A stretch of DNA of 64,000 nucleotides from Chlorops oryzae (taxonomy: Eukaryota > Arthropoda > Insecta > Diptera > Chloropidae). The stretch spans positions 159,579,167 through 159,643,166 of the forward strand of contig CM035806.1 of the NCBI GenBank assembly GCA_020466095.1, written 5' to 3'. The translations under genes were made by a program, and so were the position numbers. Below the pieces are notes generated by a model. That model was not told where the DNA came from. It did not search any database and saw only the letters and a program-made list of their open reading frames with translations. Numbering within the stretch: the first letter of the stretch is position 1; the number at the start of each line of letters is the position of its first letter. This document shows, one piece after another, positions 49,801 to 60,970 of the stretch.

Positions 49801-52800
49801 GACTAGATTGATTTGAAATATTGGGTCAGGAAAAAATAAAGTTTTGAAAAGATAATTTGTTGTTGACAAAACTTGCGCAACTGTTGCTAGTTTTTCGACC
49901 GCAACTGTAGATCATATGAATAAGTACTAAAATAATATACAGAATGTTTTGACTGTAAATAAAGGAGTGTCTGAAAAAAAGTACATAATAAAAAAAAAAA
50001 ACAAAAAAAAAGGAAAGCCCACAAAAAGACTCACAAAAAGCTTCTGCATGTACGTAACTCAATTATACCAACAAAAAACTTACACTAAAAGCTAATTAAA
50101 TTGAAGTAACAATCAAAAGTAAAATGAGTGTGCTAATGAAGAAAGAAAAACATGATTTTTTTTTTAACGCGTTCAATAAAGTATCGACAGCGGTAGCTGC
50201 AAAATCCCGGCGTACTTATTCCATATATGTATTTACATAGATACCAGCGTTGCAACGAATCTTCGAATCCGGAAATGTTTGGCGAATTTAATCAGCAGAA
50301 GAATGAATTCTTTGATAATGCTATTATGGAAAAGTAAAGGGAATTCTTAAAATTTTTGAAAAGCCCTTAACGCCTTAACACGAACATCGCCAATTACCGA
50401 TGCATTGCAAAAAGTCGCTCCGATAATCTAAAAATAAAAAATTATGACGCACGGATGGGAAAAAATTTCAACTCTGATGAAAACTTAAACGTTCAGCACT
50501 GAGTATTGATTCAGAATCAGGTTCCGCATTCGCGAATTCCGAAACAAGACAATCGCTGCAACACTTATCGATACATAGCCGTGTCCAACATAATAGCAAA
50601 ATTCAGCTAGTATTGTACCTAAATAAAGCTGCAATCTCAAAACTCATAAAAATCTGGATAGATCCGAGTCGATTGCTTTCTTTCTCTATACAAGTACAGT
50701 GTACTCTTAAGCGGACACTCCTCTTAAACGGAGACTTTTTGGGAATGCTCCAGTTATCCTGTGCTTCTCAAATAGTTTCCACTTAAGCGGACAGATTTTT
50801 CGGGCCATAGGTGTCCGCTTCACTGTAGTTATAGCTTTCCTCTATACCATCCGTCTTTCCATACCTAGCTAATTAATTCATATGTAAAGCTCATCTTCAA
50901 TATAGCCGCGGATATCGAAGAGAAATCTGTAAATCGGGCCTTAGATTTAAGCTGCCAGTCTAAAGGCAGAACTACCAACAATGGAACAATGAAAAATAAG
51001 ACTGAGCAATTTTTTCCAAACATTAGTGGACATTCTTCGATACTTGTATCGTGTTGAAAAGCGGCAGTCAACAGTCCATTACGAGACAATTTAGCTCCAT
51101 TGTTGGGTTACTTTATCTCGGGATTGCAAACAAGCGGAAATCAAGCAAATTTTTTCTGTAATAACTTTTCAAGTGATCGTATTTTATTGAACACAGCGGT
51201 ATTTACAGTTGATGTGAATGCAAAATCGGATACCGAATTTCAAAAAACCTGTGGCACGATATTTTCTCAATCGTAGATATTGTTTTCAAAATGATGAAAA
51301 TAATTTGAATAGCCACAAATTAAACAAACAAACAAAAATTGTGTGTTCGCAATTTTAACAATTCCATTATTTTATATTAACAATTAATTAATAAAAAAAA
51401 CAAAAAAAAAATCAAAAAACCATAACTGATAAAAATTCAAAATTCAATGCAAGAATGAAACTTCTGCTTAAAATAAACTCAGAAAAAACCCGCAGCCGTC
51501 ATCGTCACAAAATTGACTCAGATTCGAGCAGCGCAAATCCAGCGACAGTAAAAAGTTAGTAGAAATTTTTAATGAGTGGCGGACAGCTCACGTAGCCACC
51601 ACTGCATACGCTCTCACTCATACCACCATACACACCTAGTACCTACAGACATTCTAACAGGTCACGTCGCTTATTTGATTCGCGATCCGTAATTGATCGT
51701 ATGAAGAGTGTTCATTATTTTTCTCCAAAAAAAAAAAAAAATGCTTTGTGTTATCCAAAATGCAAAAATATTGAAACTCTCAATTTGAAGATGTCAATCA
51801 ATTTTCGTTGATCTCTCTTCCCAAAATCAAAGGATTTTAATTGAAAGACTTAAAGGAATCCTTGTTCCTCTCGGATGCGAAAAGTTAAGTCCGTAAAATG
51901 TTTGTTGTCCCTGAGGTATTATTCTGTTTTTCCTTATTATGTTTTCAAATAAGTACATTCGGATTTCCCAAACACGAACTCAATCGAATGGCAATAGGCA
52001 TCTAGCGCACAATTCTTTAAAGTGAAGCCTCCAGAGGTCGAAGAATTATTTTGAACAAAAGTTGCAATGGGGAATCTTGTCTGTATTTCGTTGCGAGCCT
52101 ACATATGCCCTTTTTAAGTAATAGTCATATCCCATCTAGCACAATTTTTCTTTATAGGTATATTCTTATCAAGGTCCAAAATAGAATAAATTATACTTCA
52201 CAAATACAATAAGGGCTCAATAAGTCAATGGTAATGCTCAAAGGGCCCCCAAATTATGCCCATGCATTCTCTCAATAAATACTTAACGGGCTCTATAAGT
52301 TCATAACTATACTTCATTAAGAGCACGATGAGAGTTCGAACACAATTCTTACACGGTTCAAAAAGGACTCAAAAAAATAACATGGCAAGACCACCATTAG
52401 AAAATATTAAGACGGTGAAAAAGTACTGAAAGGCTTTAAAAAAATTTCCGAAAAATTGGAGCAAAATTGAGTGTTTTTTTTTTGCGATTTCCTTTGATTT
52501 GCGGGGTCTGGTTCCAATATCTCATTTAGTTTATATATGCACATATTATGTACGACGTTTCAATTTCAATAACCTTATTTTTGATTTCCATCGATTTTAA
52601 TTTAATTTTACCATATTTTTTCGCTCCTGTGCTCACCCATGACACCATGTTAGCCAGATCGAAATGACAGGGATTCTTTCGTTTAAAATTTATACATTTG
52701 CTTTGTCAAACGTGACGAGATCTCTTTGAGAACAGTAGACTGAAAAGTCAAATAAAATTTTATTTATTTTCTCTTGTCGTGTTCCTTAAGTATTCGCTGC

Positions 52801-55577
52801 CAGATACTTTTAAGAATAGCTCAATTAAAGAACTCTATGGAAGCATATTAAGAGCTTATAAAAAAAAGGGATTTTAAGATCATTATAGGAGAACAATAAG
52901 AGCAAAATTTCATATTCTTACGCTGTTCTGATATTTGAATATACCAAGACGATTGTATGTATACCTACTTATAATAAGGAAAGAACTAAGTACATACATA
53001 AACGATGAGAAAATGTTGAGAGCATCTGTGCTAGCTGGGTGGGTACCCATTGGCCCAGGAAAACGATTCAATCAAAAGAGAAGTTTCTGGCAAAGAAATA
53101 ACGAGTTTTAAATCTCAAAACAGATGTTCTCTTTTGCACACAGATATAGCCTTTGCCCAGCCTTTTGTTCGACCGACCCATGATGTCGCAGTCGGGCTCA
53201 AGTGGAGTATGTCAAAATTTCCCTTAACGACTTTCGCCATCCAATTAAGTTGGAATCAAAGAAGTAAGACTGTTTTAAAGTACCTACATATGTATGTATG
53301 TAAAAGAAATCTTTCTGCCACATTATTTGAATGTCTCTTAAGTGGAAGTGTAGCAGGGTGTTCTCCAATATCCGTATAACTTGCATAATTCGATCAACGA
53401 AAATACATTCGACAATTGGCTTTGAACACATATGTACAAATAAGTACTTAAAATTTCAATGAGCGTAAGTTTTTTTTCCCCCCCTACACAGCGATGCCCG
53501 CAATTTTTGAGCACCGTTTTTCCACGGAGTCCTACAAAAAATTAAAACAAAAAAAAGAAAACTTCTCCAAATCTTATTCCACACTTTTGTGAGAATATCC
53601 GAAAATTCCCTTGAATTTTAGAGTACCATTTCTACAAATAATCCTTAACCAACGAGCTCTCAAAAGAAAATATTGAACCTCTTCCAGGGATCAATCAAAC
53701 GAGGAATGTGAACAGCACATCTATAACCCAGAAGTTGACAACTACCTCCAAGCTATTGATTTTGTTAATACTGATCGTTATTATCGTAGCCGGTGTTATT
53801 GTGTATATTGAAGCGACCAGAGAGAATAAAAAACCGGAACGTGGACCAATTTTGTTCAGCAATAACTACGAACACGGAACATGTAAGTATGAGTTCGCTG
53901 CAGTGTGAGAACGGAGTGTGGGTGTGAACTCAATGTATTCTGTAATTCTATTTGAAGCGTCTTAGTTCCCAATTTAGGAAACGGACATCTAATCGTCGAG
54001 CGCGTACAGTGGGGCTCATCGGAGTTAGCTCAAAATCTTACCATTCCATTAAAGCATCCGATACCCTATGTTCTCATAACACACGTCGGCGTACAATCGA
54101 CTCCATGCGAGAACATCTACAAATGCTCAATTAAGATGCGAACGATCCAGGATTCGGCAATTGCCGAAAAGCATTTACCGGACATTCAATCCAATTTTTA
54201 TGTAAGCTCTAAACATATCTATCTATATATCTATTATCTATCTATCTATATATACACATATATATATTCAGAAGAAGGCCAGGAGATACGGATAGAAAAT
54301 GTAGAAAACCAATACGACGGTTAAACTTAGAATTCCCTTACTTTTTATGTAGCAGAGAATAGGAAGTGTCAGTAATGGGGTAACGCGAAGGATAATTCCT
54401 GGTCTACAATAGTGCAGAAGTTCCTGCAAATATTTATTGCATGCAGACATGTGAAAACAGCTAAAATCAAATGCGCAGTTGATTAGAACTGGTTTCTTAT
54501 TTTTACATGAGTTCAATATAAATACCCTGCAGTAAACAGTTGGACAATTATTTGAAAAGAACAAGTACTTTTACCAGAACTAGAAAAACCAGTGCATGTT
54601 TTGGATAAGCTTCCATCATAAGTTTACTAGTGATAATTGGAATAATCATGGGAGTTCATTAAAGTCGAACTACAAATCAATCAATAGTGACTGAATATAA
54701 ATGTTGTTTCCCACGATGGGCTTACAGAAAAAGGAAAACGAATCAATGATTCTGATACCTTTTTCCCATAAACAGCACTGGTATTTAACTGGTGCAAATT
54801 TACTCAATTGCATCCAAAAGTACTACTTAGAATAGTTCTGGTGCATACTGTACAAGTGCTTTCCTGTACAGATGTTATACTGATTTTCTACAGAATTTTA
54901 GATCGACATGGGTATATGAAAAGGACTAGTACTAGTGGCTTTTGCCACTAGTAAAGTACTAGTACAGCACTAGTTCAAATTCCTACAGGGTAATCAGTAG
55001 TTTTCTTCATAGAGATGAAATAATTTGTCACATTTTTTAACGTATTTATCTTGAAGACTTGCGGAATATAAAAAAATTTTTTGTGTATTTTCATATGTAC
55101 TTAAATGAATATGTTCAGGTTGGCAATGATGGGAACATTTACGTTGGTCGAGGCTGGGATTTCGCAAATACATATGTAAATGGAACGTTATCGATTACAT
55201 TCATGGGGGACTATGGTCGCTACATTCCAAGTGATACCCAATTGGAGGCAACGCAATTTCTGCTGGCGCACGCAATCACAAACAAATACGTTTCCTTAGA
55301 CTATAAGCTTGTAGCACAAAATCAGGTAACACCATCCGTTCTCTTTCATCAATAGCTCGACATACTCATGAGCTTACACATTTCTCTCCTTCTCTCTTTC
55401 TATCTCTCTATCTCGCTCTTAATGTATTTTTTTTAGACGAAAAGCACAAAAAGCCCAGGAGCCAACGTTTTCAAACGTATTAAAACGTGGCCGCACTTTT
55501 TTCCTTGCAATATGGATGGCAATCCACGATGCGGCGTTGAACTTGGCATGCCCGAAATATGGGACGCGAAACAATAG
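43807..55577 (+). CDS. PGRP-LA: Transmembrane peptidoglycan recognition protein (PGRP-LA/PGRP-LC type), 351 aa
   Basis: Exons 43,807-44,083, 53,688-53,882, 53,966-54,201, 55,119-55,325 and 55,437-55,577. Donors GGCG|GTAAAT, ACAT|GTAAGT, TTTAT|GTAAGC and AATCAG|GTAACA, with acceptors TTCCAG, TCTTAG, GTTCAG and TTTTAG, keep frame throughout. Residues 1-93 are a cytoplasmic tail with SSDVVIGPMTQYQGPVTIYQ (about 58-77), like the cryptic RHIM by which fly long PGRPs signal to Imd. A membrane helix LLILLILIVIIVAGVIVYI is at 115-133. From about 165 a PGRP domain follows: VERVQWG, the TPC...YKC cysteine pair, VGNDGNIYVGRGW, LSITFMGDYG, LVAQNQTKSTKSPG, IKTWPHF. The amidase zinc ligands are replaced (ITHVG, AQNQ, KSPG), so it should sense or regulate rather than cut peptidoglycan. 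The AQNQTK/SPG stretch and WDAKQ end fit PGRP-LA better than PGRP-LC from memory; the symbol is tentative, the family secure. The bases above the ATG are poor, so an upstream exon may be missing. Confidence 0.9.
44616..45240. repeat. CT-rich minisatellite, (TCTGCCCC)n-like
   Basis: About 600 bp of pyrimidine-only sequence built from CTCTCTGCCCC, CTCTTCCCC and CTATCAGCCCC variants. It lies within intron 1 of the PGRP gene. The long Ser/Pro/Leu frames (44,548-45,271) are translation of the repeat. Confidence 0.95.
45241..46458. other. Intron 1 sequence without recognised features
   Basis: Non-coding sequence with poly-T tracts near 46,145-46,195. The overlapping ORFs at 45,993-46,527 have no recognisable domain. 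Confidence 0.45.
46459..47503 (+). repeat. Duplicated segment, copy A (clean copy)
   Basis: From TCGCTTATAGAGCTAAGAGC through GTACTGCGTATGAGTAATGT this segment recurs at about 47,767-48,738 in the same order and orientation. Copy A appears intact; copy B carries dozens of single-base losses and substitutions. It contains the proposed alternative first exon (46,807-46,852). Confidence 0.8.
46717..46852 (+). CDS. PGRP-LA: Possible alternative first exon of the PGRP gene (no RHIM-like tail)
   Basis: An initiator-like TTCAGTGCAC (about 46,716-46,725) is followed by a leader of about 90 nt and an ATG at 46,807 opening MSTIEARSSGRKRQS, then a G in front of GTTGAG at 46,853. This ends in phase 1, the phase needed by the transmembrane exon at 53,688, giving RQSG|INQTRN and a short basic tail before the helix. 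Published Drosophila PGRP-LA isoforms are known to differ in the cytoplasmic part, so the idea is plausible. The donor is weak (GTTGAG) and phase alone agrees by chance one time in three. Coding part: 46,807-46,852. Confidence 0.35.
47519..47708 (+). repeat. Short minisatellite, about 65-bp unit, three copies
   Basis: The units share CATGATTCA, then GTTCCTTTGCTGCAAAAAA, then GCATGCCCGTAG-like words, each copy slightly different. They lie between the two copies of the duplicated segment. Confidence 0.65.
47767..48738 (+). repeat. Duplicated segment, copy B (indel-rich copy)
   Basis: Same order as copy A, from TCGCTTATAGCTAACAG to GCGTATGAGTAATGTGGATT, but with many single-base deletions (for example GACATTTTGGCCAG against GACATTTTGCGCCAG). 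Local inserted words such as GATGCATGAG also occur. The error style is that of uncorrected long reads. Treat ORFs here with caution. Confidence 0.75.
48704..48786. repeat. Inverted repeat at the end of copy B
   Basis: ACCGTACTGCGTATGAGTAA and its reverse TTACTCATACGCAGTACGGT (to 48,784) face each other across about 30 bp; the arms are about 26 bp and perfect. Copy A has only the first arm, so the second arm was joined here by rearrangement or misassembly. Confidence 0.75.
48787..50694. other. Intron 1 sequence without recognised features
   Basis: AT-rich non-coding sequence. No exon with PGRP similarity was found. Confidence 0.45.
50697..50825. mobile_element. Tigger/pogo-like MITE, TA target
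   Basis: It starts CAGTGTACTCTTAAGCGGAC and ends GGTGTCCGCTTCACTG, flanked by TA at 50,695-50,696 and 50,826-50,827. It shares GGAATGCTC and CTTCTCAAATAGTTTCC with the copies at 13,387 and 22,638. Fully non-coding, 129 bp. This is the most complete of the three copies. Confidence 0.75.
50828..52130. other. Intron 1 sequence without recognised features
   Basis: Non-coding sequence. A GC-richer patch around 51,480-51,700 has leader-like composition, but I found no coding exon in the right phase there. Confidence 0.4.
52131..53039. mobile_element. TIR element with CCCAKCTAGCACA ends
   Basis: CCCATCTAGCACA (52,131) and TGTGCTAGCTGGG (to 53,039) are inverted copies with one mismatch. The 0.9-kb interior is non-coding, with recurrent AAGAGC and GGGCTC words. 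No target duplication was identified. It lies in intron 1 of the PGRP gene, about 650 bp before the transmembrane exon. Confidence 0.6.
54525..54990. mobile_element. TIR element with CCCTGCAG/CTACAGGG ends, TA target
   Basis: The left end CCCTGCAGTAA and the right end TTCCTACAGGG are flanked by TA (54,523-54,524 and 54,991-54,992). It is related to 16,011-16,396. It sits in the third intron of the PGRP gene, between the two main PGRP-domain exons, and leaves both splice sites intact. Confidence 0.65.
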
Positions 55578-56323
55578 ATTTACCTCATTGACCCAGACGA
55601 GTACACTCAGCTATAATAATAATAATAATAATTACAATGACAATTACATATATTCTTGTGCTGTTCGGTATTTATGTATGTAGGTATATATACATATTAA
55701 TTGTTTAAAGTTTTATGTTATTTGAAAATTCGTTCTTTTTGTGAACTGGTTGTTGTGAATGGAGCTACATATGTATATAAGTAGCAGTAACTTAAAGTGC
55801 AGAAAAGCTCTGGTCAATCTTTTAGAAGAGCTGCAAAGGAGCACGCATTTTGTTATAGTTTAAAAAGAGCATTATTGTTTCTTTTTTAATCGAATTGAAT
55901 TGTTTATTGAATAATGATTTTTACGATATTAGAGTAAGATAAAATACATAATAAAATTCGATTACCTTAAATATAAATGTAGCTTTAAAAATCGATGTTT
56001 TTTTATTTAGGCATAAATGAAAATGTTTTTTATGTATTTAAAATGTTAATTTCAATGAGATATCATGAAAATATATTCTTTTATACTTAAATTGATCGGA
56101 AAACAGTCTTATCTTGAGAATCAAATCTATAAAATAAAGTCAATTTTAGTAATGTTAGAATTTTTCCACATTTTTTTTTAAGGCACGAGATGATTATACT
56201 CTGGATTGACACTTGAGTTTATGTGCCTTTCAGATGTGAAAATTAATAACTTCGGACTGTACTGCTCGCTAGCGATCCATTAAAGTCCCTCAGGGTGCTT
56301 TTTATCAACCTTACCGACCCAGC
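55578..56323 (+). other. 3' flank/UTR of the PGRP gene
   Basis: Follows the TAG stop. AATAAA-type signals occur at about 55,951 (CATAATAAAATTC) and 56,131 (AAAATAAAGTC). A short (AAT)n patch lies at about 55,615-55,632. No further coding is seen. Confidence 0.45.
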
Positions 56324-57010
56324 TGTGTCTATCGCCTGCAATCTCTTATATACCTACACTTTGTACATGTACACTTTGTGTGCTATGATTCGATGCTTAC
56401 AAAGTATATAGCATTTGCATACAGAGATGAATTTCTCTCGAGAGAGACTATACGATCAAACCACGTACACCTCGTTCGTGCTTCGGAAGAGGAAGACAGC
56501 CAGATGTGAAACACTGTTATCCTAGATCAGCAATCACAGACAACGTTAGTTGTTACAGCTGTTAACTATTACACATAGCCACACTATGAGAATTTGGAAG
56601 CTTTTACAAAGATTATTGTAGTTTTCTACTTTTACCGTTTTTATAAGGAAAATATTTAAAATTTCCATTGGATTGCACGTGCTACCATTATTATTATATT
56701 TTCGGAATTATGTATAAACTTCTGCCAGACTATGTTCGTGTAATTTACTTCTCATTCAAGGTTCTTCGCATTCTTTTAGCATCTTAGAGCCTTCGAATTC
56801 AAGAAACTTTGGCTTCCAATAGCTTAAAAAAACGTGAGAGACTATAGGCAGCATAACGGATGAACACCACACAGCCTCGATTACTTTATGTGTTGGTGGT
56901 AGGCACTCACTCTACAAAACGGACACTCTTGAACAAAAGTATACTAGGATTGTATATGAGGTCGTGTGCATTCGCGCCTACGCAGTGTGTTGCAGTTGAT
57001 CGCTTCTGCA
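56324..57010. mobile_element. Copy of the CCCAGCGGCCAA dispersed family (diverged)
   Basis: GTTGGTGGTAGGCACTCACT, AGTATACTAGGATTGTATAT and GAGGTCGTGTGCATTCGCGC match copies at 20,118 and 58,340. A terminus-like CCCAGCTGTG lies at about 56,329. The boundaries are approximate, and unrelated DNA may lie in the middle. Confidence 0.45.
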
Positions 57011-58083
57011 TGCAGAACTTTGGCTGCTCTTTATATCGAAGGTTACCAATCGGATCGTGGACGCACATTTTCAAATATAGGGACGCGTGAATGGACAGTT
57101 AAAATCTGGAAGCAGTGTTGTATACTTGTTGCGGAATGTGGGTGCGCTTTTCTCAAGGCAGCACCTACTCTGGAAACCTACTTAGTAAGCATGTAATTCT
57201 ATTAATCAGGATATTTTTGAAGTTCGCGCAATGAACTGACGAAGCTGCAATCATAAGAGTAATGCCAGATTAATCCGATTAAAATATGCTATAAAATTCG
57301 TCATAGCTTTGGGGTCTGCGACCACACAATAAAAAAGCTTTCATACTTAATACTGTACGAATTTCTCCCCCTCCTCCGAATCGTAGTCATCTTTTATATT
57401 CTCTCGATCGCGAAGAGAAACTAGTTAACAACCCTTCCTATCCAGCTGTTCCAGCTGAATGTTTTAAGAACCTGATTCGACCAGTGCTCTTTTGAAAGAT
57501 ATCATTCGAATTACGATGGAAGGGAAATACAGCAACTTGTTGATGACTCAAATCAAGCTTGATAATCGTTATCGGTGTATTTTTCGTTCGCTCTGTGACT
57601 ACAATCGAGAACGGGCTCAGCTATGCCCATCCGCCCCGCGCCGAAAAGTTTCAGCTGAAAGCTGGGTTTTCCAGAAATGAGTATGCACGTGGTGTGTCCG
57701 TAGCTCTCCCGGAAATCATTTAACATGATTTCTTACCTTTATTTTTCGCTCCGAAATATCGGAGATTGTAGTTCGCTATTTTATTTTTATACACTTCACG
57801 TACGATAGTCTTTCCATTACAATTTTCGTTTCTCCGATTTTAAAGGGAAACTCATTAAAATAGAAACTCGGCAATTCAATTTAAAAATACATTTTTCCGT
57901 GAGTTGATGTTTGGGCGAGCCGCAGATTTAATTGTCGAATAATTGCAAAACTTATTTTTCTATTTGCATAGAAGCAGTATAAGCCAGAGCACTGGTTGCA
58001 CAAAAGGCAAGGCTTGCACCGCTTCAAGGATCGAAAAAGAATTTCGACACGAATTTTCCATTTGAGTATTTCTCGAAAGAAAC

Positions 58084-58217
<134 letters not shown>

Positions 58218-58339
58218 TATTTCAGCGCACAGTGTGATCGCTTCATACATTTGAGTGCATAAACAACAAGGAGTTCTCGTAGAATAATGAAACTTGGCAA
58301 CTAGATTTATTATAATGGAATTTAGCGAAGTTTCATTAA

Positions 58340-58512
58340 ACGAACACCACACAACCCCGATTACTTTATGTGGCGGTGGTAGGCGTTCACTCGACAAAAC
58401 GGCCACTCTCGAACAATAGTATACTTAGATTGTATATGAGGTCGTGTGCACTCGCGCCTACGACGTGTGTTCCGGTTCATCGCTTCTGTAACCACCATTT
58501 TGGCCGATGGGA
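58340..58512. mobile_element. Copy of the CCCAGCGGCCAA dispersed family
   Basis: GGCGGTGGTAGGCGTTCACT, ATTGTATATGAGGTCGTGTG and the end CATTTTGGCCGATGGG match the copy at 20,118-20,388. It starts near ACACCACACAACCCCGATTA, as the 56.86-kb copy does. Confidence 0.55.
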
Positions 58513-58569
58513 TATTTCAAAAACCAAAACAAAAAAGTAAGAGTGTTATATTCAAGCGAATCTGAAAAT

Positions 58570-59575
58570 ACAATACCCGACAAAGATACACTGTTATCTA
58601 TATATATTTGAATACTTTTTAAAACAGGTCACAAGACCACGCCCATTAAGTCAAAGAATTCTGGAGATCAAACGAGGCCCCATATGATGACTTTTTCAAT
58701 TTATTTGCTACGTCTTTCTTTAAAATTTTTGGAAACCTAATCGGAGGCTTAAAAAAAAAGCTCAGGTTCTAAATTTTATTGACAATTCTCGAAAGATTCT
58801 GATCTTAGAGCAAGTTTTGCGATTTTTCTTACAGACCCTAGCACTGGAGGTACCCTTAAAAAAGTTTCGATCGGGTCCATTCTCGAACTTGATCTTAGTC
58901 ATGTGCCCGTGAACTCGCATAACAAATCATTTACACAGAGAAAAATCATTTTGATTTTCCTTTTGAATCAACCATATTTCAGGTTGAATTGAAATGATAA
59001 TTTTCAAAAATGGAATTCAATTTAAGTTGTTGAACTAAAAACGGACATAATTGAAATGACTTGATAAATTTTAAAATAAAAAAAAAATTTCTAAAATAGA
59101 AGAAAAGAAGAAATGCCAAAACAAATTTATTTGACATTCAAAGCAAATGGCCACAGAGCCCTCTGCTGAACATAACCCCAAAAATAGCCATCGGATGGAC
59201 TTCATCTGATTTAGTCAATCCGTTGTCGTGACTGCTTTCGCAATGCTTAAAAAAGTTCTAAGATGTATAAATATCTTATATGTCCAATTTTATAAACCAA
59301 ATGAGAATTATACCGAACTTAAAAAAATTTACTTAAACATATTTACTTTCAAATCAACTAAAACTGTTGTTTGACTCAACCATTTTTCTTTCGAAAAATT
59401 TGTTTGTTCTGCTCGAAAATCAAAAGGACTGTGAATAACAATGCGCCCTTTTAAAAAAATCATGGTTACATTCGCGCAGTGTACTTTCATAAGAAAACTA
59501 TTTACAGAGAAACAGACGGACGGACAGATGGCCAAATCGAATATCTCTGGTGACGCTCTCTTTTATTCAGATCTC
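58570..59575 (-). mobile_element. DINE-1/mini-me-like repeat, split by a TIR element
   Basis: The two parts (58,570-58,933 and 59,482-59,575) are in minus orientation. The first holds the reverse of GGTACCTCCAGTGCTAGGGT plus the CCACGCCC segment and an end-like ATACCCGACA. The second holds GGACGGACAGATGGCC, the reverse of the GTCY block. A complete TIR element (58,934-59,481) lies between them. Confidence 0.55.
58934..59481 (-). mobile_element. TIR element, CACTGAG/CTCTGTG family, TA target
   Basis: In plus orientation it begins CACAGAGAAAAATCATTTTG and ends CATTCGCGCAGTG, flanked by TA (58,932-58,933 and 59,482-59,483). It is a reverse-orientation relative of 10,109-10,746, about 90 bp shorter. 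It is non-autonomous and inserted within a DINE-1-like repeat. Confidence 0.75.
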
Positions 59576-60689
59576 TGCAAAACTCTCTGAAGGGGAAAAG
59601 GATGAATTAAAAAACAAAACAAACCACGACAACTAGTTGCCGACTTTTTTTTTTTTTTTTTGATCAGAAAGATCAGTAGTTTCACGAGATTAAGAATATA
59701 GATATCCTAGAAGAGTGGCGAAAGTTCATAGAAAATAATGTCCAGTATTTGAAACTAATCCATCTTCTTAAAGTACTTTAAAGTTTCAATTGAATTGTAT
59801 GAAAATATGCAAAAAGAATATACTTATGTATTCGGCATCAATTGTCTAATGGTCGATCTATTTTCGAATATGTGTACCGAGTACTCTTCCTTAGAATCAA
59901 CCTGCTTCTACCATACACTGGATATTTTTTTGTATCTTTTACATGCCCAGATAAAATATATGCCTAAAACTTAACGTAATGAGATCTCTAATAAGCGAAC
60001 ATATACATACTTAAGCTAAGATAATTTTGACCTCGTGTGCAACCTGCCCAAATGTTAGGCGGCTTAGGAAGCTGACGCCGAATGAAAGTTTTTTCTGTAC
60101 TTTTACTTAATGAATAGGACTACAATGTAACCAATTTTTAGTATGACAAAAGGAAGCTTATAAAACGTTGGAGACTTATGTCTTATTATTAATTAATAGC
60201 AAAATTAGAAAATTTAATCCAAAATTTTCAGAAACAAAAGTTAAGAAGCGTACGAAATTCCCAGTTCCTCAAAATGCAATAATTTTGAGCTCCTCTTATC
60301 TGGCCAGTTGAGTCAGTTGGGGTCAGTTCGAAAGAGAGTGGGAGAGAGAGATAAAGAGATAGAGGGAGCGATGGAGGGAGAGAGAGAGAGAGAAGAGTGA
60401 GAGAGAGAGAGGCGGAGGGGAAAAAAGTGTGAGAGAGAATGAGTGCTTTGAAAATAATTAAAATTAAATAAAATTAAGTGCTTTCTCAGCTTTGCAGGTA
60501 TGTATGTATGCATTTGCGCCTTCATTATAACGGCTGCATGCAAATAAATTTTTTTCAGAGAACGCGATTCTCATTATTTATGGCAAATCGAAATCAGTAT
60601 TTATTACATTGGAATATTACGGAATACGTTTTAAATAGAAAACAGCAAGTCATAGCTCAATCCTCTTCAATTTTAAGGACCAGATTTAT

Positions 60690-60970
60690 GGCATCCAGCC
60701 ATGTATACAGTAATACAGTTTTCCTATCAAAGGAGTTGAGTTATCTCGACGAAATTTGGCATGCGTATTAACGGAAACATGAGTAAGAACAGAATTGGGA
60801 ATGGACCGGATCGGAAATTTGTTTAAGGGTACCTCTTGTACAAGGGTCTGTCACAAAAATCACAAAAACTGCCACAAAATCAGAGCTTTTCGAGATAATG
60901 CAATCAAGTTCGCAATCAGAGCTTATATTTAAGCCTTTGATTAAAAACAAAAATTGAGCTAACTGTTTAT
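60690..60970 (+). mobile_element. DINE-1/mini-me-like repeat fragment
   Basis: It contains CAGTTTTCCTATCAAAGGAG followed by GACGAAATTTGGCATGCGTA (matches 236-285), then GGGTACCTCTTGTACAAGGG and TCTGTCACAAAAATCACAAA (matches 13,080-13,120). It links those two fragments to one family. Confidence 0.55.

Noticed and set aside
53050..53379. 109-residue ORF just before the transmembrane exon
   Set aside because: No recognisable domain, not in PGRP style, and not needed for a continuous frame. It begins just after the TIR element at 52,131-53,039.
53966..53982. Second acceptor-like TTTAG at 53,976 for the third PGRP exon
   Set aside because: Joining there to the preceding exon gives T|GA, a stop codon. 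The upstream CTTAG at 53,965 gives an open frame and was used.
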